Source: Lolium rigidum
Lineage: Eukaryota; Streptophyta; Magnoliopsida; Poales; Poaceae
DNA: 64,000 bases
Direction of reading: 5' to 3'
Assembly: GCF_022539505.1 (NCBI RefSeq)
Contig: NC_061508.1
Location: 64,799,754 to 64,863,753 of the forward strand
Part shown: one piece after another, positions 48,091-60,058 of the stretch
Layout: each line of letters begins with the position of its first letter
Numbering within the stretch: position 1 is the first letter of the stretch
Translations under genes and position numbers: made by a program
Notes under the pieces: model-generated
Databases searched by the model: none
What the model was told of the DNA's origin: nothing
Seen by the model: only the letters and a program-made list of their open reading frames with translations

Positions 48091-48960
48091 GCTTGTCATG
48101 AGAATAAGCACAAGCTCTAAAACACCATATGGATAAGATACAAATAACAACCAAGAAAGATGATGCAAGGATGCAAAGGTTTGAGCTCTCCGAAGGATAC
48201 GATCGAGTTACTCACTCGAGAGCCCTCTTGATAGTACGGCAACTAAACTATAAACCGGTCTCCAACTACACTATGAGACCGGTGAGAAAGAAACCCTATC
48301 AAGAGCAAACCTTATACTTGCGCATTCCACTTGAGCTCGATGATGACGATCTTGACCGCAACAAGATGGAACGCCTTTCTTGCTTGTGCTTGCTTGACGA
48401 AGTCTTGTAGATTGCTCCCCCATACACCACCATGGGAGAGCTTCTTCTTCGGCGCAACTTCACATATCCATGATCACCATATGGATGGCAAGATTCAATC
48501 AAAGGATCTCTTCAAGATGGCTCATCTTGAACTAGCACTTCATTTCTCCATGGCAAGCTTCAAGCTTATGATCTCTTCGAGTTGGCTCATCTTGAACTTG
48601 CACTTCATTTCTTCATTCTTCATCATGTTGATGTCTTGAAGTAACTTGAGGGCTCATTTCATCTTCATCTTCAAGACATACTTGACACTTGATATCCTTC
48701 ATCAATTTCTTCTTATTGCAACCTAATACAAACATGTTGATGTCTTGAAGTAACTTGATGGCTCACTTCATCTTCATCTTCAAGACATACTTGACACTTG
48801 ATATCCTTCATCAAATTCTTCTTATTGCAACCTTGAAGCCAATATATGGTTCAAGAATTGCCTATGGACAACTCCTACAAATATAACTCAATGCAAACAT
48901 TAGTCCATAGGGATTGTCATTAATTACCAAAACCACACATGGGGGCTCCATGCACTTTCA
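48091..48960 (-). repeat. LTR C of tandem Copia, second part
   Basis: Continues LTR C after the nested element, starting with the duplicated GCTTG and ending in CTTTCA at 48960, followed by the outer TSD AAGGC. Confidence 0.92.
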
Positions 48961-49291
48961 AAGGCGGTTGGCGTCGATAGGGGATTGGTGTAGAAGCCGC
49001 CAAACTATCGGCATCAAAAGGGGGCACGGTGGCGATGTCGATTTGGTGGGGGAGGGAGAGACCTCGAGCCAGGGAGAGATGAGGTAGTGGGAAAGGGGGT
49101 TTGCTAGGTCACTTCTAGTGGTACCCACCTATCGGTATCCTACGTGACTTGTGTCCGGCGCTCCCAAACGCCCCCTGTGGGTCTAGGTCGGGTATGGAAA
49201 GAGGGACGCAAGTAGCCTTTTGGGGTAGCGGCTATGTGCGGTTTTCTATATGACGCCCCCACATACACTCGAGGTGGGACTAGGGATACTC
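48961..49291. mobile_element. Right part of probable Harbinger-type DNA transposon
   Basis: Continuation of 9689-10444 across the composite insertion; ends GACTAGGGATACTC, the inverse of GAGCATCTTTAGTC with a few changes. G/C-rich interior, no gene. Confidence 0.4.
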
Positions 49292-49647
49292 TTGACATGG
49301 CATTCCTTTTACAGATTGGGAGAATTTAATTTTTTTTCTTCTTATTTCGAATATGTTAAAGGGAATTCAAAACTTTGAGTGATGTCGTGGGCCTCAAATC
49401 GAGTGTACTTGGGTCCACCCTGTGTTACGCATGGAGTCAGATGCGCGCGGCACGCGATTAACAAAGTTGCCTCGTGTTGTCTGTCATGGATTCACGACAC
49501 ATGGTTTAATGTTACGAGAGAAAGGACTCGTAGAGAACCGGTTTCACCTCCACTCGTCTCTCATAGATGACAAAAGGCTCCACCGGTCAGGCGTTGGCCC
49601 CTTCTCCTTCCTCTATCCGCTCCGGAGGTAGGAGGGAGGGGGCCTCG
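49292..49647. other. Intergenic DNA before BARE-like element
   Basis: No recognisable gene. It ends in CCTCG (49643-49647), the left TSD of the next element. Confidence 0.5.
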
Positions 49648-51421
49648 TGTTGGAGATATGCCCAAGAGGCAATAATAAAATGGTTATTATAATATATCTT
49701 TGTGTTTATATATGATAATGTTTACATACCATGCTATAATTGTATTAACCGAAACATTGATACATGTGTCTTATGTGAAACAACAAGGAGTCCCTAGTAA
49801 GCCTCTTGTATAACTAGCTTGTTAATTAATAGATGATCATGGTTTCGTGATCATGAACATTGGATGTTATTAATAACAAGGTTATGTCATTATATGAATG
49901 ATGTAATGGACACACCCAATTAAGCGTAGCATAAGATCACGTCATTAAGTTATTTTCTATAAGCTTTCGATACATAGTTACCTAGTCCTTATGACCATGA
50001 GATCATGTAAATCACTTATACCGGAAAGGTACTTTGATTACATCAAACGCCACCGCGTAAATGGGTGGTTATAAAGGTGGGATTAAGTATCCGGAAAGTA
50101 TGAGTTGAGGCATATGGATCAACAAGTGGGATTTGTCCATCCCGATGACGGATAGATATACTCGGGCCCTCTCGGTGGAATGTCGTCTAATGTCTTGCAA
50201 GCATATGAATAAGTTCATAAGAGACCACATACCACGGTACGAGTAAAGAGTACTTGTCGGAGACGAGGTTGAACAAGGTATAGAGTGATACCGATGATCA
50301 AACCTCGGACAAGTAAAATATCGCGTGACAAAGGGAATTGGTATCATATGTGAATGGTTCATTCGATCACTAAAGTCATCGTTGAATATGTGGGAGCCAT
50401 TATGGATCTCCAGATCCCGCTATTGGTTATTGGTCGGAGAGAAGTCTCAACCATGTCTACATAGTTCGCGAACCGTAGGGTGACACACTTAAGGTTTGAT
50501 GTTGTTTAAAGTAGATATGGAATATGGAATGGAGTTCGAAGTTTTGTTCGGAGTCTCGGATGGGATCCAGGACATCACGAGGAGTTCCGGAATGGTCCGG
50601 AGAATAAGATTCATATATAGGAAGTCATTTTCTAGGTTTGAAAATGATCCGGTATTTTCTTCCGGAAGGTTCTAGAAGGTTCTAGAAGAGTCCAGAAGAA
50701 ATAAGGATGGAAGGTGGAGTCCCAGAGAGACTCCACGCACGTTGGCCGGCCAGCCTAAGGGAGGAGTCCCAAGTGGACTCCCCACCATGGTGGCCGGCCA
50801 CCCCACCAAGGAAAGGGGGGAGTCCCACTCCCCCTAGGTTTGGTTACTTGGAAGGTTTTTGTTGGGGTCTTATTCGGACACTTTGACCTAAACCTTGGGG
50901 CTTCCACCTATATAAAGAGGGGAGGAGAGGGGCTGGCCGGCCACCACAACACCACCATGGCCGCACCCCTCAAGGCTGCCCTAGCCGGCGCCCCTCTCCC
51001 AAACCCTAGCGGTTCCCTCCTACCTCTCTCTCCCACATAGCTTAGGCGAAGCTCTGTCGGAGATCTCCACCACCACCGCCACCACGCCGTCGTTCTGCCG
51101 GGATTCCAAGGAGGATCTACTACTTCCGCTGCCCGCTAGAACGGGGAGAAGGACGTCGTCTTCATCAACACCGAACGTGTGACCGAGTACGGAGGTGCTG
51201 CCCGATCGTGGCACCGTGATCAAGATCTTCTACGCGCTTTTGCAAGCGGCAAGTGATCGTCTACCGCAGCAATAAGAGCCTACTCTTATAGGCTTTGGAA
51301 ATCTTCAAGGGTGAGTCTCGATCATCCCCTCGTTGCTCCCGTCTTCTAGATTGCATCTTGGCTTGGATTGCGTTCTCGCGGTAGGAATTTTTTTTTGTTT
51401 TCTATGCAACGAATCCCTACA
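49648..51421 (+). repeat. 5' LTR of BARE-like element
   Basis: TATATAAA at 50909-50916 gives the likely promoter. A GC-rich leader follows, with a short ATG frame (50957) that is not conserved in length between the two LTRs. Confidence 0.93.
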
Positions 51422-51422
51422 G

Positions 51423-51434
51423 TGGTATCAGAGC
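51423..51434 (+). other. Primer-binding site, initiator tRNA-Met
   Basis: TGGTATCAGAGC, an exact standard Copia site, one base after the 5' LTR. Confidence 0.9.
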
Positions 51435-54400
51435 TGTGTCTATGCATAGATGGTTGCACGAGTAGAACACAATGGTTTTGTGGGCGTTGATGCTCTTATT
51501 GTCTTTAGTTTGAGTACTTTGCATCTTTGTGGCATAGTGGGATGAAGCGGCCCGGACTAACTTTACATGACCGCGTTCATGAGACTTGTTCCTCGTTCGA
51601 CATGCAACTTGTATTGCATAAGAGGCTTTGCGGGTGTCTCGTCTCTCCTACTATAGTGAAGATTCAATTTACTCTTCTATTGACAACATTAGTATCACCG
51701 TTGTGGTTCATGTTCGTAGGTAGATTAGATCTCTCTCGAAAACCCTAAACCACGTAAAATATGCAAACCAAATTAGAGACGTCTAACTTGTTTTTGCAGG
51801 GGTTTGGTGATGTGATATGGCCATAATGTGATGATGAATATGTATGAGATGATCATTATTGTATTGTGGCAACCGGCAGGAGCCTTATGGTTGTCTTTAA
51901 ATTTTCATGTTGAGTAGTATTTCAAATTAGTTGTAATAGTTGCTACATGAGGTGAACAACCATGAAGACGGCGCCATGAACCTTGACGCTACGCCGACGA
52001 TGATGGAGATCATGCCCGTTGATAATGGAGATCATGTCCGTGCTTTGGTGATGAAGATCGAAGGCGCAAAGACTAAAGGGCCATATCATATCACATATGA
52101 ACTGCATGTGATGTTTATCCTTTTATGCATCTTATTTTGCTTAGATCACGACGGTAGCATTATAAGATGATCCCTCACATTAATATCAAGATAATAAAGT
52201 GTTCTCCCTCGTATGCACCGTTGTACAGCTCGTCGTTTCGAAGCATCTCGTGATGATCGGATGTGATAGACTCAACGTCCACATACAACGGGTGTAAGCC
52301 ATGTTGCACACGCGGAATACTTGGGTTTGCTTGACGAGCCTAGCATGTACATACATGGCCTCGGGACAACGGAAACCGAAAGGTTGAACACGAGTCATAT
52401 GGATGATATGATCAACATGTTGATGTTCACTATTGAAGCTACATCATCTCACGTGATGATCGGTTTTGGTGTAGTGGATTTGGATCGTGAACCACTTAAC
52501 AACTATGAGGGATGTTGTATTAAGTGGGAGTTCATTAGTAATTAGATTAAAACATGAACTAATTATCATAAACATAGTCAGAGTAGTATTTTGAATTAAT
52601 TTTGTAGTATTGGCATCCGTTTACTACTATGCGCTAGTCTTGTAATTGAGATAGAAATTCTGTTAAAATCTGATAAGAAACTTTATGGATTGGTACCGTA
52701 TTGTTAAAGAATCAAGAATTAATTAAGTTCTATTGCAAACTTTTAGTAAACCTCACATTGTTGATTCAAAGAGCTATGGTTTCAATTAGTACCTAAAGTT
52801 ATCTTGTCTCCGTGAAACTTGAAGTTCAAATCTGTTTGAAAAGTAAGGAGCTAAAAATTTAGTTTTCGTAAATAATCAAGGTATGAGATATATGTGATAT
52901 CTAAGACCTTATTGCAAGATGATAGAATATAAATTTGGTGAGACTACATAAACTCATAAGTTTTATGGGAATGTATGAAGGTTGAAGACGCCAGGCGTCA
53001 CAATCCTCCAACTATTGGGGCACTAATAATATTCGCATATCCATAAAGTTATCATCCTTAGTATGCACCGTTGCTAAGACTCGTCGTTTCGAAGCATCAC
53101 GTGATGATCGGGTGTGATAGATTCTACGTGTGCATACAACGGGTGCAAGCCAGATTTGCACATGCGAATACCAAGATTAAAACTTTACGAGCCTAGCATG
53201 TACAGACTTGGTCTCGGAAAGTCGTCATGATATGATGGATAAAATTATGAGTGAAATTGTTCATCATATTACAAAGTTACTAATAGTGAAATCTGAAACA
53301 CTTGTCATATGATGATCAACTTAAAGTAAGAACCTCAAGGTTATTGGTATTTGACCAACAAACCTAGAAGTTAATAATGTTAAAGTGTTTTTCCGAATAA
53401 TGAGGAAAGCTAAAAGAGAAACCGCAAAAGATATTTTGGCAAAAGAAAAGAAAAGACTAGAAAGTCTAGCTCGGGTGTATATAAATGATATACATGTTAT
53501 GGATGTATTCCTCGTTTGGTCACACAATGAAATTCTTGGGTATTTGTACCATATTGGTTGGTATGAAGTGTCATACAAAACAACGCAATACAAGAATACA
53601 ATGGCCTAAGTGATCGACAAGGAATATGATAGGAATACACGTCTGGAACAAAATAAAGTGTTATTATGTTCGTCGTTGGCATTCTATCTAGCCCTTAGGA
53701 TTTATAATAAAGAACTTAATAATTGTTATTTTGCTCTGGTCAAATGAAAACAATGAGTTGTTCAAATTATGACATTACTCCATGTATGATGGATAAGTTA
53801 TTATAAATCTTAATGGTGAAACACACACACATAATACTGACGCTAAAATGCCATAAGGCAAATGATTTGAATTCCACTAATTTGTGGAACCGCCATTTAG
53901 GTCATGTTAGAAAGGAACGCATGAAGGAACTCCATGCAAATGGATTTTTGGAGTCATTTGATTTTTTGAATCGTTTGGCGCTTGCAAATCTTTTCTAAAG
54001 AGAATGATTAAAATACCGTTCATAGGCGAAAGAGTTGAACGGGCAACTAACTTAGTGGAAAAATACATGATGATGTATGTGGTTCACTAGACATAGTTGT
54101 GTGTGGTAGATTCTTCTACTTCATGAAAACTTTCAACAATGAATTGAGTATATGTGGATATATTCGATAAGGAAGAAGTTTGAAACATTTGAATGGATTC
54201 AAATAAATTTCAGCATGAAGTGGAAATCATCGTAATAGAAAAGTCAAATATCTATGATTGGATCATGGTGGAAATATTTGAATTACGAGTTTTAGCGAAC
54301 ATCTAAGAGAGTTATGAAATTGTTCTACAACTCACGTTTCTTGGAGTATCATAGTGATGATGAAGTATTCAAGAGATGTATCCAAACTTTGTTGGATTAA

Positions 54401-56435
54401 TGATGAGATAAAATAAAATAAAGCCATTATATTTTTGTGGATTATGCTTTAGAGACTACCGCTTTTACACTGAATAGAGCATCATCATGATCCGTAGAAA
54501 TGACACCATACGAGTTATGGCATGGGTATGAACCCTAATAGTCCTTTCTTAAATTTTTATATGCATAACATAAGTAAATAAGTTTACAACCAAAATCGGA
54601 TAAATGTCTTTGTTGGTTATCCCAGAGAATTGATTGGGAATTCTTCCCACTATGGAGACAAAGACAAAAGTGTTTGTCAATGTTTCTTATTTCCAAGAAA
54701 TTGTTTCTAGCGAAGTTTTTGAGTGGGAGGACAATAGAACTTGATAAAGTTTATGAACTCTGAGCATAATGATCAGAGTAGCGCAGCATCGGAATTGGTT
54801 CCGGAAGCGGCCACGACGATCATGGCTCCCATGACTACAAAGTGTTTTAGCCATGGAGATCGAAGTATATATTGAACCTTGTAGGTATGGTTTACTTTGT
54901 GATCAAATAAATGATTTGTGGACAAAGGATTGATTTTGAACAATGATAAACCAACTACAAACAAAGAAGTTATGATGGGCCCTGACTCCGTTAAAATGGC
55001 TATACGCCATGAAATCCAAGATAGATAGATACTTTTTGAAAGTAAATAGATCTATAAAATTGATGGACTTGGATGAAATATCCTTGAAGAAGCTCGACTT
55101 GTCAAATAGTTGTTTACAACAAAGTTCAAAGAGTTGACTACAATAAGATTAGATCTTCCGTAGCAATGCTTATAGTCTATGTGGATTATTCTAGTAATCA
55201 CTACATATTTCTTTTATGAGATATGCTAGTAGGATGGCAAAATACACTACTTAATAGAAGTATGTATTAAAGGTGTATACAAGATACAACCAATTGTTTT
55301 GCTAGTCCGTGGAATACTAGATAGGTATATGAACTTCAATTGGATGAAGTGAGTATCACGGAGTTGGAATCTTCACCAGATGAAATAGTCAAAAAGTTTT
55401 TGATTTCATTAGAGACGATGAAGAGGCTTGCATTTGCAAGAAATTAAGTGGAAGCGCTGAGACATATTTATAATACTTTATGTAGATGACATATAGTTGG
55501 TTATAAATGATGTAATTATATACTTGATTAAAAAGGTTTCATTGAGAATTAATTTCAATGAAACAAATTTAGTGTCAAGATCTATGAAGATAGATTGAAA
55601 CACATAAATAAATTTAAGTCAAAGTACATAGGATGGATATTGAAGTAGTTCAATATAGAAATATTAAGAAAATGTTCTTATCATGTGAAGGTTTAACAAG
55701 ACTTGAGTGTATATGACACTCAATGAGTAAAAACACATGAGTGATTATAGATCACGAATAATATGTACACAATCAGATGTCATATGCTCTAAAAGTGTTA
55801 TGAGCATGTACCAGAATGATTCATGTGATGATCATTGAAAAACAGTAAGAATATTCTTGAGTACTTAAGAAGAACCAAGTATATATATATAGTTTTGTAT
55901 GGAGAAATGACAAACAAATCGCTGTAAGATGTTGCACCGATATTTGTATTGTCACATATGAAAATAAAAATTTCAATCTCAAATTAGACTAAGTGTTGTT
56001 TAAAAGGTAGCACAATGAGCTAGAAGTTGTCTATGCTAGATTTAGAAGAGTTCAAAATATTGTGACGGATTCTACAAAAGAAGGCAGAGTATGTCATTGT
56101 TTTGACAATGGCAAAGGATGTTAAGTCAAGAGGTTCTTTGAGAACTTGGTGTAGTTCCGATAGAGTCAGAACTTTGAAACTATATTGTGTGTGACAATAT
56201 TAGTGACATATTTCAGACCGCGGAATTAAGGTTCCACCAGAAGACCAACATATTTAATACCGACTCATTTCGAAATGAGTGATGCGTTGAGACGCAAATG
56301 AATTACAAAATACATAGGTTCTGAGCATGTCAGATCCGTTGACTAAAACCTCTCCCGTGAGCAAAACATGATAAAGCACCGGAAGGCCAAAGTGTTATAT
56401 CTTTACAAATGTAAACTAGATTATTGACTCTAGTG
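51435..56435 (+). pseudogene. gag-pol: Eroded gag-pol of BARE-like element
   Basis: No frame longer than about 90 codons, but parts of pol are recognisable. A GAG-pre-integrase motif (LWNRHLGHVRKERMKELH) lies at about 53881-53935. A reverse transcriptase LYVDDI box is at 55476-55493. The order integrase then reverse transcriptase is Copia-type. Numerous stops and frameshifts elsewhere. Two related blocks at about 52200-52350 and 53060-53200 (TGCACCGTTG...TCGTCGTTTCGAAGCATC) are an imperfect direct repeat inside the element. Confidence 0.75.
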
Positions 56436-56447
56436 CAAGTGGGAGAC
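56436..56447 (+). other. Polypurine tract of BARE-like element
   Basis: CAAGTGGGAGAC directly before the 3' LTR. Confidence 0.75.
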
Positions 56448-58211
56448 TGTTGGAGATATGCCCAAGAGGCAATAATAAAATGGTTATTATAATATATCTT
56501 TGTGTTTATGATAATGTTTACATACCATGCTATAATTGTATTAACCGAAACATTGATACATGTGTGTTATGTGAAACAACAAGGAGTCCCTAGTAAGCCT
56601 CTTGTATAACTAGCTTGTTGATTAATAGATGATCATGGTTTCGTGATCATGAACATTGGATGTTATTAATAACAAGGTTATGTCATTATATGAATGATGT
56701 AATGGACACACCCAATTAAGCGTAGCATAAGATCACGTCATTAAGTTATTTGCTATAAGCTTTCGATACATAGTTACCTAGTCCTTATGACCATGAGATC
56801 ATGTAAATCACTTATACTCGGAAAGGTACTTTGATTACATCAAACGCCACCGCGTAAATGGGTGGTTATAAAGGTGGGATTAAGTATCCGGAAAGTATGA
56901 GTTGAGGCATATGGATCAACAGTGGGATTTGTCCATCCCGATGACGGATAGATATACTCGCGGGCCGGTGGAATGTCGTCTAATGTCTTGCAAGCATATG
57001 AATAAGTTCATAAGAGACCACATACCACGGTACGAGTAAAGAGTACTTGTCGGAGACGAGGTTGAACAAGGTATAGAGTGATACCGATGATCAAACCTCG
57101 GACAAGTAAAATATCGCGTGACAAAGGGAATTGGTATCATATGTGAATGGTTCATTCGATCACTAAAGTCATCGTTGAATATGTGGGAGCCATTATGGAT
57201 CTCCAGATCCCGCTATTGGTTATTTGTCGGAGAGAAGTCTCAACCATGTCTACATAGTTCGCGAACCGTAGGGTGACACACTTAAGGTTTGATGTTGTTT
57301 AAAGTAGATATGGAATATGGAATGGAGTTCGAAGTTTTGTTCGGAGTCTCGGATGGGATCCAGGACATCACGAGGAGTTCCGGAATGGTCCGGAGAATAA
57401 GATTCATATATAGGAAGTCATTTTCTAGGTTTGAAAATGATCCGGTATTTTCTCTGGAAGGTTCTAGAAGGTTCTAGAAGAGTCCGGAAGAAATAAGGAT
57501 GGAAGGTGGAGTCCCAGAGAGACTCCACCCACGTTGGCCGGCCAGCCTAAGGGAGGAGTCCCAAGTGGACTCCCCACCATGGTGGTCGGCCACCCCACCA
57601 AGGAAAGGGGGGAGTCCCACTCCCCCTAGGTTTGGTTACTTGGAAGGTTTTTGTTGGGGTCTTATTCGGACACTTTGACCTAAACCTTGGGGCTTCCACC
57701 TATATAAAGAGGGGAGGAGAGGGGCTGGCCGGCCACCACAACACCACCATGGCCGCACCCCTCAAGGCTGCCCTAGCCGGCGCCCCCTCTCCCAAACCCT
57801 AGCGGTTCCCTCCTACCTCTCTCTCCCACATAGCTTAGGCGAAGCTCCGCCGGAGATCTCCACCACCACCGCCACCACGCCGTCGTGCTGCCGGGATTCC
57901 AAGGAGGATCTACTACTTCCGCTGCCCGCTGGAACGGGGAGAAGGACGTCGTCTTCATCAACACCGAACGTGTGACCGAGTACGGAGGTGCTGCCCGATC
58001 GTGGCACCGTGATCAAGATCTTCTACGCGCTTTGCAAGCGGCAAGTGATCGTCTACCGCAGCAATAAGAGCCTACTCTTATAGGCTTTGGAAATCTTCAA
58101 GGGTGAGTCTCGATCATCCCCTCGTTGCTCCCGTCTTCTAGATTGCATCTTGGCTTGGATTGCGTTCTCGCGGTAGGAATTTTTTTGTTTTCTATGCAAC
58201 GAATCCCTACA
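56448..58211 (+). repeat. 3' LTR of BARE-like element
   Basis: Copy of 49648-51421, TATATAAA at 57701-57708. The LTRs differ only at scattered sites, although the internal genes are heavily eroded. Confidence 0.93.
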
Positions 58212-58247
58212 CCTCGTCCTCCTTTCTAGTCTATTAATTGGGGTTTA

Positions 58248-58908
58248 AAAATGGGTTTGTCTGGTGTGGTGCGTCGTTGGGGTGGTGTGGGTGTCACATG
58301 GGCGAATAAATCTGTCTTAAATCCACTCCCACACCGGCGACATCTCGGAGTTGATGAAAATGTGTGCTTGTTGATGCAGCTTAGTCTTCTTGCCCTTCTT
58401 CAGATATGGCGAGATCAGTTTCTCGGCGTGTCGCTGGCATTCATCGTTATCCATGGTGGCACTAGGGGCCGAGGCAAGGTGGGCTCTAGAGCGAGGATGT
58501 TGGTCCGAAGGTGGTCTATATGTCGTTATTCCGCGACTTCGTCGATGGGATACGGTGGATCTTGTTCCAAGGCAGCACATGGATGTCCTCTAGTCAACTT
58601 GCCACATCGACATGTGTCTTGCTTCTTGCGGTGGGCTTGTTAATTGAATCACAAAGCCTCCTTAGTGATGGTGTTCCTTTGGATCTGCCAATGGTGGAGG
58701 CTCATCTTCTCTTCCAACGTGTGTCTAGGCGGTGGCTGCTAGCTTCGGCGAGTGCAGGAAACTCTAGAGATTGTTCAATATTTTTTGTATCCTTTAGGGT
58801 TCTATCTGTAAAGTGTTTAGGATAACTGTTCTCATATAGTCCGTCGTTTAGTTTTCATGTAACTTGATCTTTTACTAATGAAATACATGGTTGCTCTAAG
58901 AAAAAAAG
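58248..58908 (+). mobile_element. Probable retroposed fragment with A-rich tail
   Basis: Ends with ACTAATGAAATACATGG and then an A-rich tail (about 58899-58908). TTGGGGTTTA (58238-58247) before it and TTGGGTTTA (58909-58917) after it look like a target-site duplication differing by one G. Possibly a 5'-truncated LINE. I recognise no domain; the longest frame (58251-58643) has no family resemblance. Confidence 0.4.
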
Positions 58909-58979
58909 TTGGGTTTACGAGCCCCGAACCGTTCAACAAAGATTTTATGATCTATTTGGTTTAAATAAATTTCATCAAA

Positions 58980-59078
58980 GTTCCTTCCAGGACATCCGAT
59001 AAAATTGAAACGATACAGAGAAGATTAGCATGACCCATGCGCAAGGATGACCCGAAAGAGAAATTTCTTCAAAATTTT
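58980..59078 (+). pseudogene. U6: U6 snRNA pseudogene
   Basis: About 100 bases align end to end with plant U6. The central part is nearly exact (GGACATCCGATAAAATTG, CGATACAGAGAAGATTAGCA, TGCGCAAGGATGAC), including the ACAGAGA box that pairs with the 5' splice site. The 5' hairpin is mutated, the 3' part after GATGAC is diverged, and no plant upstream sequence element (TCCCACATCG) is seen upstream. U6 is the catalytic snRNA of the spliceosome; this copy is probably a dead retroposed one. Confidence 0.8.
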
Positions 59079-59680
59079 ACTAATTTATTTAGGGAAAAGG
59101 CTTCACCGCCCTTCTAAGCATAATTTTTTATTGTATTATTATATTTCTTAGAAACGTTTTCTACAGAGAATGTTCGATATTAAGGATTGACGGCCCTATG
59201 GCTAATTTTCATGCAATTCCGTATATACCACTAGAGCAATAACACATGGAAGCTCTCATCACAATGCTAGGTATAACTTGGAGGGATTGAAAGAATATGG
59301 ATCTCTCAGAGAATTTGGTGGCCGGAGAAGCGGGGAGGACAACGAGAGGCAACACTTTCCTCACCCATGGTCAGGAGAAGCAACAGCGGGCGTCACCCTC
59401 GACCTCACACACGGTCGGGAGAAAGAAACTGAGATGTTGGCGTCAACAACGTCCCTTCCCTCCATCCGCCGTGTCGAGTCTGCCTTGTGTGCCTACGATG
59501 ATGGAGAATCTAGATGCTCGGGTTCAACGGCCTATGTACCAGAGCATCAACGTGAAACCAATGGCATTGAAACGCATCGCGCCTTGAGATTTTTTTTTTT
59601 GGAGAGGACGATATATTTCTTGAAAGTGATAATTCTTTTTTGCGCAATTATTTCTGTGCTTTTTTGGTGATTCAAATCCA
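59079..59680. other. Intergenic DNA upstream of TRM8-like gene
   Basis: No supported gene. A plus-strand frame at 59278-59670 has no recognisable family and ends in a T-run (59589-59600). Confidence 0.4.
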
Positions 59681-59687
59681 TCACCCA

Positions 59688-59820
59688 TGGGCCAATAAAA
59701 CCCATACGTAGAGACGTGGCCCAGATTCCTCCGGCGTCGTATCCAATCCATCTTCTCCTTCCCACCCGCGCAGCGCGGCCCAATCCATCTGTCCACTCCC
59801 CTCCATCGCCCAAGCCCTAA
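59688..59820 (+). promoter_or_regulatory. Promoter region with site II (GGCCCA) motifs
   Basis: TGGGCC at 59688-59693, GGCCCA at 59718-59723 and 59777-59782, and a telo-box-like AAGCCCTAA at 59812-59820. Site II motifs with telo-box-like sequence are common in plant housekeeping promoters for translation-related genes, and are bound by TCP factors. This fits the tRNA-modification gene that follows. Confidence 0.5.
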
Positions 59821-60058
59821 CGCACGGCGGCTCAGCTTCGCAGTCCGCCGCCGCCCCGGCCGCCGGACGCGCACATCCCGCGGCGCCGCTTCATCGAACT
59901 CCTCCGGCCCCGTCGTCCCGGCGGCTCTCCGGTTCGTGTTCACCTTCTCTCTCTACTCCACCTCTGCACGTTCTCCCCGGCTGCCGCTTACAAGCTGTTT
60001 GCTCTAACGCCTCCTCCAGACGAAACAACCGGGGCGCGCCACGCACGGCGTGGCACCG

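Larger units (their letters stand above)
10445..48960 (-). mobile_element. Tandem Copia retrotransposon: LTR-internal-LTR-internal-LTR
   Basis: Three LTRs (10445-13046, 19101-21699, 35914-37635 continued at 48091-48960) separate two internal regions in the same orientation. The outer TSDs are identical, AAGGC at 10440-10444 and 48961-48965, so the array occupies one insertion site. Unequal recombination between the LTRs of sister copies is the usual explanation. The internal regions are 6,054 and 6,059 bp after removing the Gypsy guest. Each carries a Copia-type gag only. LTR ends are TGAAAG...CTTTCA. Multiplied PPT-like tracts, long LTRs and a coiled-coil gag suggest the Sirevirus (SIRE/Maximus) lineage, which is inference. 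Confidence 0.9.
49648..58211 (+). mobile_element. Decayed BARE/Angela/Inga-like Copia element
   Basis: 8,564 bp, plus orientation, LTRs of 1,774 and 1,764 bp starting TGTTGGAGATATGCCC and ending CCCTACA, TSD CCTCG at 49643-49647 and 58212-58216. The LTR start with GAGGCAATAATAAA is the well-known signature of the BARE/Angela/Inga group. The internal region has remnants of integrase and reverse transcriptase but no open gene. Confidence 0.93.

Noticed and set aside
58980..59078. Functional U6 snRNA gene
   Set aside because: Mutated 5' hairpin and 3' end and no upstream sequence element, so it is listed as a pseudogene.
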